Positions 1-5,243 of a stretch of DNA of 5,243 nt are shown in pieces. A model generated the notes under the pieces. It saw nothing but the letters and a program-made list of their open reading frames with translations. It did not search any database and was not told the DNA's origin. How positions within the stretch are numbered: the stretch's first letter is position 1; each line of letters opens with the position of its first letter. The position numbers and the translations under genes are program-made. The stretch is from Alphaproteobacteria bacterium. GTDB taxonomy: Bacteria; Pseudomonadota; Alphaproteobacteria; Micropepsales; Micropepsaceae. The stretch lies in assembly GCA_003246795.1 (NCBI GenBank), contig QKCS01000314.1, positions 1 through 5,243 of the forward strand, in the 5' to 3' direction.

Positions 1-225
1 GAGCGTGCGGATGCCGAAAATCGCGACGCCTGTAGCGTGGCCCATCACGTGCAGGAAGATACTTACGAACAACAGGACAACGAAGGTCAGCTGATTGAGG
101 ATGTTCTGCGCGGTGGGCGCCGCGCCGACGCCCATGAAGACGAAGACGGCCGCAACGAGAAGCACCGTCAAGTCGACGCGGACATGGACGCCGAACATCG
201 TCCCCAAGGATATCGGCGAGCCCAT
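1..225 (-). CDS. Site-2 protease (M50)-like membrane protein, N-terminal part, degenerate HExxH
   Basis: The first 75 codons of a leftward gene are present; the rest lies beyond the window edge. The ATG at 225-223 has an AAGGA ribosome site (238-234) 8 nt upstream, and the nearest upstream in-frame codon of note is the purB stop, so this start is well supported. The layout is that of bacterial M50/S2P intramembrane proteases of the short type: an opening MGSPISLG, then FGVHVRVDLT (residues 11-20) resembling the family's FGIPVRVHWTF, a hydrophobic stretch at about 19-34, and a second at about 47-60 leading into the metal motif. Family members read HELGHA followed by FGIRT; here residues 59-64 are HVMGHA and FGIRT follows at 70-74. 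Both zinc-ligand histidines (59 and 63) are kept but the catalytic Glu is Val60 (GTG, 48-46). I infer a catalytically impaired or repurposed homologue, unless the base is a sequencing error. The gene lies 18 nt after purB and is probably cotranscribed with it. Family assignment is fairly sure; activity and substrate are unknown. Confidence 0.72.
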   Translation of the reverse strand, partial: MGSPISLGTMFGVHVRVDLTVLLVAAVFVFMGVGAAPTAQNILNQLTFVVLLFVSIFLHVMGHATGVAIFGIRTL

Positions 226-243
226 GTGCTGTTTCCTTGCCCG

Positions 244-1569
244 TCAGCCGGCGCCGAATACCCGGCGGAAGATCGTGTCCACGTGCTTCAAGTGATAGGC
301 GAGGTCGAAGAGGGCTTCAAGTTCTTGGGGCGGCAACGATTTCGTGACTTCGGCGTCCGCCTTGAGGTTGTCGAGGAACGACGGGCCGGTGCGGCCGTGG
401 TGCATGTTGTTCCAGACCGGCATGGCGTTGCGCTGGACTTGGGCGTAGGCGTCTTCGCGGGCGACGCCCTTTTGCGTCAGGGCTAGCATCACGCGTTGGG
501 AATGGATAAGGCCGCCCAAGAGATCGAGATTGCGCTGCATCCGCTCGGGATAGACGACCAGCTTTTCGACGACGTCGGCGAGGCGGTTCAGCGCAAAGTC
601 GAGCGTGACCGTGGCATCGGGACCGATCATGCGTTCGACGGAGGAGTGCGAAATGTCACGCTCGTGCCAGAGGGCGACGTTCTCCAATGCGGGTTGCGCG
701 TAGGCGCGCACCATGCGCGCGAGACCGGCGAGGTTCTCGGTCAGCACCGGGTTGCGCTTGTGCGGCATCGACGAGGAGCCCTTTTGGCCTTCGGAGAAAT
801 ACTCCTCAGCTTCGAGCACTTCCGTGCGCTGTAGATGGCGGATCTCGGTCGCGACGTGTTCGACCGAGCTGGCGACGACGGCGAGCGCCGCGAAGAACGC
901 GGCGTGGCGGTCACGCGGAATGACCTGAGTCGAGACCGGCTCGGGGGAGAGGCCCATCGCCTTCGCGACGTGTTCTTCCACGCGTGGATCGACCTGGGCG
1001 AAGGTGCCGACCGCGCCGGAGATGGCGCAGGTCGCGATCTCGTCGCGCGCGGTCACGAGCCTTGCGCGTGCGCGTTGGAATTCGACGTGAAAGCCCGCGA
1101 GCTTGACGCCGAACGTCGTGGGTTCGGCGTGGATGCCGTGGCTTCGCCCGATCGTGGGCGTCATCTTGTGTTCGAACGCGCGCTTCTTAAGCGCGGCCAG
1201 AACCTTGTCGACGTCGGCGATCAGGATGTCGGCGGCGCGTTTGAGCTGCACGCCAAGACAGGTGTCGAGCACGTCCGACGACGTCATGCCCTGGTGGACG
1301 AAGCGCGCTTCCGGCCCGACGATTTCGGCGAGATGGGTCAAGAACGCGATGACATCGTGCTTGACCTCGCGTTCGATGGCGTCGATGCGGGCGACGTCGA
1401 ACGTCGCGTTCTTGGCCTTATCCCAGATCGTCTTCGCCGCAGCTTTCGGGATGACGCCCAACTCGGCCAGCGCGTCAGCGGCGTGAGCCTCGATCTCGAA
1501 CCAGATTCTGAATTTCGTCTCCGGCGACCAGATCGCCGTCATCTCTGGGCGGGAATAGCGTGGGATCAT
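244..1569 (-). CDS. purB: Adenylosuccinate lyase (PurB)
   Basis: PurB is a cytosolic homotetrameric lyase of the fumarase/aspartase superfamily. It releases fumarate twice in purine synthesis: from SAICAR to give AICAR, and from adenylosuccinate to give AMP. The 441-residue product is close to the usual 430-475. It shows the N-terminal MIPRYSRPEM, the TSSDVLDT segment (96-103), the GRSHGIHAEPTTFG segment with its catalytic-type histidines (141-154), and the superfamily signature GSSSMPHKRNP (264-274), whose flexible serine loop carries the catalytic base. The C-terminal helical region continues to the end, so the gene looks intact. The ATG (1569-1567) lies within the stop of gabT as an ATGA overlap, and no convincing ribosome site precedes it, so translation is probably coupled to gabT. 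Placement behind a GABA-catabolic pair is unusual for a purine gene. The stop (246-244) is followed 18 nt later by the M50-like gene. Confidence 0.97.
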   Translation of the reverse strand: MIPRYSRPEMTAIWSPETKFRIWFEIEAHAADALAELGVIPKAAAKTIWDKAKNATFDVARIDAIEREVKHDVIAFLTHLAEIVGPEARFVHQGMTSSDVLDTCLGVQLKRAADILIADVDKVLAALKKRAFEHKMTPTIGRSHGIHAEPTTFGVKLAGFHVEFQRARARLVTARDEIATCAISGAVGTFAQVDPRVEEHVAKAMGLSPEPVSTQVIPRDRHAAFFAALAVVASSVEHVATEIRHLQRTEVLEAEEYFSEGQKGSSSMPHKRNPVLTENLAGLARMVRAYAQPALENVALWHERDISHSSVERMIGPDATVTLDFALNRLADVVEKLVVYPERMQRNLDLLGGLIHSQRVMLALTQKGVAREDAYAQVQRNAMPVWNNMHHGRTGPSFLDNLKADAEVTKSLPPQELEALFDLAYHLKHVDTIFRRVFGAG

Positions 1570-2849
1570 GCCATCGCTTTCAACGATTCCTCGAGGATGT
1601 TCAAGCCCTCATCCAAGTGTTTGTCCGCAATCGTAATGGGCACCAGGATGCGGATGCCATTGCCATAAAGGCCGCAGGTCAAGAGGATCAGGCCGCGTTT
1701 CAGCGCCTCTGCCATCAGCTGCTTGGCGCGGTCGGGGTCGGGTTCTTGGCTGCCGCGCGACTTCACGAGGTCGAACGCAATCATGGAACCCAGGCCGCGG
1801 ATGTCGTCGATCGGCGGCAGGTCGTTCCTGAGCGACATCTGCTTCAGCCGCGTCATAAGCTTTTCGCCGAGAGCAAGGCTCTTTTCCAGAATCTTCTCTT
1901 CTTTCAGCACCTCGATGACGGCGAGGCCCGCGGCGCAAGCCGCCGGGTTGCCGGCGTAGGTTCCGCCGAGGCCGCCCGGTTCCGGCGCGTCCATGATGCT
2001 TGCGCGTCCGACGACGCCGGAGAGCGGCATCCCGCCTGCAAGGCTTTTGGCCGTTGTGATCATGTCGGGTTTGACGCCCGAATGTTCGATCGCGAAGAGC
2101 TTGCCGGTGCGCGCGAAGCCCGATTGGATTTCATCAGCGATGAGCAGGATGCCGTGCTTGTCGCAGATCGCGCGCAGGGCGTTCAGGAAGTCGAACGGTG
2201 CGACGTAAAAGCCGCCTTCGCCTTGGACCGGTTCGATGATCATCGCGGCGACCAGCTTTGGATCGACTTCGGTCTTGAAGAGCATTTCGAGCGCGTCGAG
2301 TGTCGCCTTGGTCGTATGGCCGTGGCTTTCGACGGGAAAGGGCAGGCGATAGACGCCAGACGGCATGTCGCCGAAGCCCGCTTTGTAGGGCACGACCTTG
2401 CCGGTGAGCGCCGTCGCGTAGAGCGTGCGGCCGTGAAAGGCGCCGGTGAACGTGATCACGGCGGAGCGCTTGGTTGCGAAGCGCGCGATCTTGACCGCGT
2501 TCTCCACGGCCTCCGCGCCGGTAGTGAAGAAGATCGTCTTCGCCGGCCCTTCGATGGGCGCCATCGCGTTCAGCTTCTCGGCGAGCGCGACGTAGCTTTC
2601 GTAGCCGTTCACTTGGAACGCCGTGTGGACGGCTTGGTCGAGTTGGGCGGCGATCGCCTTCATTACCTTCGGATGGCGATGGCCCGTGTTCTGCGCGCCG
2701 ATGCCGCCGACAAAGTCGATGTAGCGCTTGCCCTCGACGTCCCAGATCTCGGCGTTCTCGGCGCGGACGGCAAAGATCGGGTGCGCGGTGTTCACGCCGC
2801 GCGGCACGGCGCTCTGGCGGCGGGCAAGGAGTTCGGCGTTCGTGGTCAT
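1566..2849 (-). CDS. gabT: 4-aminobutyrate aminotransferase (GabT type)
   Basis: This is a PLP-dependent class III aminotransferase that converts GABA and 2-oxoglutarate to succinate semialdehyde and glutamate in the cytosol. Members of this group also accept 5-aminovalerate (DavT), which sequence alone cannot exclude. The 427-residue length is almost that of E. coli GabT (426). Hallmarks include RRQSAVPRGV near the start, FVGGI (46-50), TTGAEAVENAVKIAR (109-123), GAFHGRT (136-142), MIIEPVQGEGG (203-213), LIADEIQSGFARTG (236-249), the PLP lysine in TTAKSLAGG (Lys268), GGLGGTYAGNP (292-302) and an arginine in RILVP (Arg400) for the substrate carboxylate. Glu211, Asp239 and Lys268 fall at the E. 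coli numbering. The ATG at 2849 has GAGG (2858-2855) 5 nt upstream. The gene follows the GST by 87 nt and ends in a 4-nt overlap with purB. With gabD two genes upstream it makes a complete GABA-to-succinate route. Confidence 0.94.
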   Translation of the reverse strand: MTTNAELLARRQSAVPRGVNTAHPIFAVRAENAEIWDVEGKRYIDFVGGIGAQNTGHRHPKVMKAIAAQLDQAVHTAFQVNGYESYVALAEKLNAMAPIEGPAKTIFFTTGAEAVENAVKIARFATKRSAVITFTGAFHGRTLYATALTGKVVPYKAGFGDMPSGVYRLPFPVESHGHTTKATLDALEMLFKTEVDPKLVAAMIIEPVQGEGGFYVAPFDFLNALRAICDKHGILLIADEIQSGFARTGKLFAIEHSGVKPDMITTAKSLAGGMPLSGVVGRASIMDAPEPGGLGGTYAGNPAACAAGLAVIEVLKEEKILEKSLALGEKLMTRLKQMSLRNDLPPIDDIRGLGSMIAFDLVKSRGSQEPDPDRAKQLMAEALKRGLILLTCGLYGNGIRILVPITIADKHLDEGLNILEESLKAMA

Positions 2850-2883
2850 GTGGGCCTCGTGGTTCGCGACCGCTCTTCATGGC

Positions 2884-2921
2884 GAACGCCTTGAGGGCGA
2901 GACAGTGAAAAGACGGCGTTC
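2884..2921. repeat. 7-bp inverted repeat in the GST-gabT gap
   Basis: Gaacgcc (2884-2890) and ggcgttc (2915-2921) are perfect complements separated by 24 nt. They lie in the only sizeable gap (2850-2936, 87 nt) inside the cluster. There is no U-tract after it in the leftward direction, so it is not a standard terminator. A weak mRNA hairpin or chance are both possible. I see no convincing promoter in this gap. Confidence 0.35.
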
Positions 2922-2936
2922 ATGTCCAAAGATTGG

Positions 2937-3548
2937 TTATGACTTGGCTGCTTCCTTCATTTCGATTTCCATCGCACGCTTGAAGGCCGGGCGGGCCGTG
3001 GCGCGCTCCACGAAGGCGGTAAACGCCGGGCGTTTGTCGATCATCCCGAACTGCATGCCGAAATTCAGGTGCGAGGCGATGTAGAGGTCGGCGACCGTGA
3101 ACTCGGCGCCGAACAGCCAAGGTCCCGGCTTCATGGCCGCTTCGAGCGCCGCGAAGGCACGGTCGTAGTCGCCCCAGCCCGACTGAAACGAGTTCGGTTG
3201 ATTGCCAAGGCGCTTTTCCGTCATCACCGGCTCCATCGTTCCGGCCGGAAACATCAGCCATTGCAGGAAGCGGCCGCGGCGCGGGTCGGTAGTCGACGGG
3301 GCCAGTTTCGCCTGGGGGTATTTGTCGGCCACGTACAGCAGGATGGCCGCCGTCTCCCCGAAGCCCATGCCGCCGTCCTCGAGCGCGGCGACCTTTCCCA
3401 TCGGATTGATCTTTCGGTAGGCCTCGTTCGGATGACCGGGCGCGCGGATGTTCACGCGCACGAGTTCATAGGGTTGTCCCGCCTCTTCCATCATCCAGAG
3501 CGAGGTGAAGGCGCGCGTTTGCGGACAGTAGTAGAGCTTCATTGTCAT
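2937..3548 (-). CDS. Glutathione S-transferase family protein
   Basis: This 203-residue protein has the cytosolic GST layout. A thioredoxin-like N-terminal domain (about 1-80) starts MKLYYCPQTRAF and contains NPMGKVAALED (48-58) and the glutathione-binding GETAAILLYVAD (64-75). An all-helical C-terminal domain (about 88-200) contains DPRRGRFLQWLMF and the helix-capping motif FTVADLYIA (150-158). The family joins glutathione to electrophiles or uses it as a cofactor; no substrate can be read from sequence. Candidate active-site residues near the N-terminus are Tyr6, Tyr7, Cys8, Thr11 and Ser16, and I cannot choose between them. The almost universal cis-proline before strand 3 (normally VPAL) is Ala54 here. 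The start ATG at 3548 forms an ATGA overlap with the gabD stop and has GGGAGG (3563-3558) 9 nt upstream, a better spacing than for the second ATG at 3542 (15 nt). Its position between gabD and gabT suggests a role linked to semialdehyde metabolism, as inference only. Confidence 0.9.
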   Translation of the reverse strand: MTMKLYYCPQTRAFTSLWMMEEAGQPYELVRVNIRAPGHPNEAYRKINPMGKVAALEDGGMGFGETAAILLYVADKYPQAKLAPSTTDPRRGRFLQWLMFPAGTMEPVMTEKRLGNQPNSFQSGWGDYDRAFAALEAAMKPGPWLFGAEFTVADLYIASHLNFGMQFGMIDKRPAFTAFVERATARPAFKRAMEIEMKEAAKS

Positions 3549-5005
3549 ACGCCCAATCCTCCCATGGCGAGATACTTCACCTCGAGGAAATCCTCGATGC
3601 CGTATTTCGAACCTTCGCGGCCGATGCCGGATTCCTTCATGCCGCCGAATGGGGCGACTTCGGTGGAGATGATGCCCTCGTTGATACCGACGATGCCGTA
3701 TTCAAGCGCTTCGGCGACGCGCCACACGCGGCCGAGGTCGCGGGCGTAGAAATAAGCGGCGAGGCCGTATTCCGTGTCGTTGGCCAGGCGGATCGCGTCG
3801 TCGTCGGTCTTGAAGCGGAAGAGCGTGGCGACGGGGCCGAAGATTTCCTCCTGCGCGATCGCCATTTGCGTGTCGACGTTGGTCAGGACCGTCGGCTGGA
3901 AGAAGGTGTGGCCGAGTTCGTGGCGCTTGCCGCCGGTCGTGAGTTTCGCGCCCTTCGCCGTGGCGTCCTTGATCGGGCGCTCGACCTTTTCGACGGCGTC
4001 CATGTTGATCAGCGGGCCTTGCGTCACGCCTTGGCCGAGGCCGTCGCCGACCTTCATGGCGGCCACCGTCGTCGACAGCTTTTCGGCGAAGGCGTCGTAG
4101 ACCTTGTCCTGCACGAAGAGGCGGTTCGCGCAAACGCAGGTCTGGCCCATGTTGCGGAACTTCGAGGCCATGGCGCCGGTGACCGCGGCGTCGAGGTCGG
4201 CGTCGTCGAAGACGATGAAGGGCGCGTTGCCGCCGAGTTCGAGCGACACCTTCTTCACGGTCGCCGCGCACTGGCGCATCAGAAGCTTGCCGATCTCGGT
4301 CGAACCGGTGAACGAGAACTTGCGAACGATCGCATTGCCGGTCATCTCCTGACCGACGCGCGAGGAATGCTTCGTCGTGACGATGTTGAAGATGCCTTTG
4401 GGGATGCCGGCACGCTCCGCCAACGCCGCAAGGGCAAGCGCCGAGAGCGGGGTTTCGCCGGGCGGCTTGATCACGATCGGGCAGCCGGCCGCGAGCGCCG
4501 GGCCGCATTTACGCGTGATCATGGCGTTGGGGAAGTTCCACGGCGTGATCGCAGCGACGACGCCGATCGGCTGCTTCAGCACGACGATGCGCCGGCCCGC
4601 TTGCGTCTGGGGGATGACGTCGCCGTAGACGCGCTTGCCCTCTTCGGCGAACCACTCGATGAACGAAGCGCCGTAGGCGACTTCGCCGCGCGATTCGGCG
4701 AGCGGCTTGCCCTGTTCCAATGTCATGATCACGGCGAGGTCTTCCTGGTTCGCCATCATCAAGTCGAACCACTTGCGTAGGATGTTTGCGCGCTCCTTCG
4801 CCGTCTTGGCGGCCCAGGCTGGCCACGCGGCGTTTGCCGCTTCGATCGCGCGGCGCGTCTCGTCTTCGAGCATGTCGGGCACGTGCGCCAGGACGGCGCC
4901 GTTCGCGGGGTTCGTGACCGCGAACGTCGCGCCGGAGTCCGCGCTCACCCACTCGCCGTTGATGTAGGCGTTGTCGCGCAGAAGTTGCGGGTCTTGCAGA
5001 TGCAT
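3545..5005 (-). CDS. gabD: Succinate-semialdehyde dehydrogenase (GabD type)
   Basis: This NAD(P)+-dependent aldehyde dehydrogenase oxidises succinate semialdehyde to succinate, the second step of GABA breakdown. Glutarate semialdehyde (DavD) is a possible alternative or additional substrate. From the chosen start it has 486 residues (E. coli GabD has 482). It opens DNAYINGEWV and carries TPWNFPNAM (154-162, oxyanion Asn157), a coenzyme loop at Lys180, FTGSTEIGK (232-240), catalytic base Glu256 in LELGGNAP, catalytic Cys290 in MGQTCVCANR, EEIFGPV (386-392) and the C-terminal APFGGMKESGIGREG (451-465). The CVC pair (Cys290, Cys292) matches the redox-sensitive cysteines known from the SSADH family. 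The coenzyme loop reads KPPGET instead of the usual KPASQT or KPAEQT. The frame stays open to an ATG at 5074, but the start at 5005 has GGAGG 8 nt upstream and gives the family's usual length, and the extra residues do not resemble the family. It is the first gene of the leftward cluster and overlaps the GST by 4 nt. Confidence 0.93.
   Translation of the reverse strand: MHLQDPQLLRDNAYINGEWVSADSGATFAVTNPANGAVLAHVPDMLEDETRRAIEAANAAWPAWAAKTAKERANILRKWFDLMMANQEDLAVIMTLEQGKPLAESRGEVAYGASFIEWFAEEGKRVYGDVIPQTQAGRRIVVLKQPIGVVAAITPWNFPNAMITRKCGPALAAGCPIVIKPPGETPLSALALAALAERAGIPKGIFNIVTTKHSSRVGQEMTGNAIVRKFSFTGSTEIGKLLMRQCAATVKKVSLELGGNAPFIVFDDADLDAAVTGAMASKFRNMGQTCVCANRLFVQDKVYDAFAEKLSTTVAAMKVGDGLGQGVTQGPLINMDAVEKVERPIKDATAKGAKLTTGGKRHELGHTFFQPTVLTNVDTQMAIAQEEIFGPVATLFRFKTDDDAIRLANDTEYGLAAYFYARDLGRVWRVAEALEYGIVGINEGIISTEVAPFGGMKESGIGREGSKYGIEDFLEVKYLAMGGLGV
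3558..3563 (-). promoter_or_regulatory. Ribosome binding site of the GST gene
   Basis: On the minus strand this reads GGGAGG, inside the last codons of gabD and 9 nt before the GST ATG at 3548. The GST can therefore recruit ribosomes itself despite the ATGA overlap, in contrast to purB, whose overlapping start has no clear site. Confidence 0.7.
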
Positions 5006-5013
5006 CGAAGGGG

Positions 5014-5018
5014 CCTCC
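5014..5018 (-). promoter_or_regulatory. Ribosome binding site deciding the gabD start
   Basis: On the minus strand this reads GGAGG, 8 nt before the ATG at 5005. It lies just inside the next upstream in-frame ATG (5020), which makes that start and the far one at 5074 unlikely, since neither has a comparable site. Confidence 0.75.
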
Positions 5019-5047
5019 ATCGGGCTTTGGTCGCGGTGTTGTAGACC

Positions 5048-5091
5048 CCTGCGGGACCTGCCGAAAGCTCTCAAACGCGCGCTCCCGCAGG
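5048..5091. repeat. 9-bp perfect inverted repeat upstream of gabD
   Basis: Cctgcggga (5048-5056) and tcccgcagg (5083-5091) are exact reverse complements with a 26-nt spacer; centres are 35 bp apart, a little over three helical turns. The near arm is 42 nt before the gabD ATG. It could be a two-site operator, or a 5'-UTR stem if transcription starts upstream of it. No U-tract follows, so a terminator is unlikely. The arms are GC-rich, so chance cannot be excluded. Confidence 0.5.
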
Positions 5092-5177
5092 CGTTCGGGC
5101 CGATGGTGACAAATCAGGCGGGGCGGGGCAAGGTGCGGCCCGCTCACCAGCTTATTCCCGACTCCTAGGATGTGTGC

Positions 5178-5243
5178 ATGCGCTTTGCGGGTTTCCTCGT
5201 CATGTGTGCGGCTTTCTCAGGCCTTTCGGCCTGCGCGACCATC
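5178..5243 (+). CDS. Putative lipoprotein, N-terminal fragment
   Basis: Twenty-two codons of a rightward gene enter the window before it ends. The ATG at 5178 has AGGA (5167-5170) 7 nt upstream. The peptide starts MRFAGFLVMCAAFSGL and runs into a lipobox, LSAC (residues 16-19), giving a textbook lipoprotein signal peptide: one basic residue, a hydrophobic core, and a cysteine that would be lipidated after cleavage before Cys19. Ala at +2 would favour outer-membrane sorting under the E. coli rule, though this rule is not certain in alphaproteobacteria. An ATG at 5170 opens another frame whose product is not signal-like, so I reject it. The function of the mature protein cannot be judged because its sequence lies outside the window. 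The gene is divergent from gabD. Confidence 0.65.
   Translation, partial: MRFAGFLVMCAAFSGLSACATI

Larger units (their letters stand above)
5006..5177. promoter_or_regulatory. Divergent intergenic region, gabD and lipoprotein gene
   Basis: This 172-nt non-coding stretch separates the leftward gabD start from the rightward lipoprotein start, so it must hold the promoters of both unless the lipoprotein is transcribed otherwise. I find no good match to a sigma-70 -35/-10 pair on either strand, which is common in GC-rich alphaproteobacteria. Its one clear structure is a 9-bp inverted repeat at 5048-5091. Control of the GABA cluster probably acts here, but no regulator gene is in view. Confidence 0.6.

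Noticed and set aside
37..486. A 149-codon plus-strand open frame at the left edge
   Set aside because: It runs antisense to the end of purB and to the M50-like gene, whose minus-strand reading has a ribosome site, hydrophobic segments and family motifs.
835..1668. A 277-codon plus-strand open frame opposite purB
   Set aside because: Again in codon-aligned antisense register, with low-information composition; purB is intact on the other strand.
1560..2894. A 444-codon plus-strand open frame opposite gabT, longer than gabT itself
   Set aside because: It lies in codon-aligned antisense register to gabT, where stops arise only from sense TTA, CTA or TCA codons, which are rare in this GC-rich genome. 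The product is rich in Arg, His, Asp and Val with no recognisable motif, while the opposite strand is an unmistakable GabT.
2850..2936. Rho-independent terminator between the GST and gabT
   Set aside because: The inverted repeat there has only 7 bp, a 24-nt loop and no following U-tract.
3542..4780. A 412-codon plus-strand open frame opposite gabD
   Set aside because: Same codon-aligned antisense effect; no family motif, and gabD on the other strand is complete with all catalytic residues.
5006..5074. N-terminal extension of GabD from the ATG at 5074
   Set aside because: The 23 extra residues are not family-like and run through the inverted-repeat arm. A strong GGAGG sits at the right distance from the ATG at 5005, which gives the usual length.
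5170..5243. Plus-strand start at ATG 5170 (MCACALRV...)
   Set aside because: It is out of frame with the ATG at 5178, gives an Arg- and Ser-rich peptide with no signal features, and lacks any spacing to the AGGA at 5167-5170.
1..5243. tRNA, rRNA, CRISPR array, insertion sequence or phage genes
   Set aside because: No cloverleaf, repeat-spacer pattern, terminal inverted repeats or transposase/integrase motifs were seen on either strand.

Overview
The window is GC-rich bacterial chromosome. The encoded proteins, most clearly PurB with its MIPRYSRPEM start, look alphaproteobacterial. I cannot place the organism below class from sequence alone. Almost all of it is one densely packed, leftward (minus-strand) gene cluster. 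A short regulatory gap at the right end separates the cluster from a rightward gene that is only just entered.

In the direction of transcription (right to left) the cluster is as follows. A GabD-type succinate-semialdehyde dehydrogenase (5005-3545) overlaps a glutathione S-transferase-like protein (3548-2937) by an ATGA. After an 87-nt gap comes a GabT-type 4-aminobutyrate aminotransferase (2849-1566), which overlaps adenylosuccinate lyase PurB (1569-244) by a second ATGA. After 18 nt follows the N-terminal part of a membrane protein of the site-2-protease (M50) type (225 to beyond position 1). On the plus strand, 5178-5243 holds the first 22 codons of a probable lipoprotein.

GabT moves the amino group of GABA (or 5-aminovalerate) to 2-oxoglutarate. 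GabD then oxidises the resulting semialdehyde to succinate (or glutarate), so these two genes form a complete catabolic pair. The GST may handle reactive aldehyde or other electrophiles, but its substrate is unknown. PurB is a housekeeping purine enzyme whose start codon lies inside the gabT stop, so its translation is probably coupled to a catabolic gene.

Most of the window is ordinary metabolism, and I do not see a new multi-gene system such as a defence island, mobile element, CRISPR array or RNA gene. The points most worth a second look are these: the M50-like protein carries HVMGH where the family has HExxH, so the catalytic Glu is missing; the GST has Ala at the normally invariant cis-Pro position; a 9-bp perfect inverted repeat lies upstream of gabD; and purB is wired into a GABA operon.
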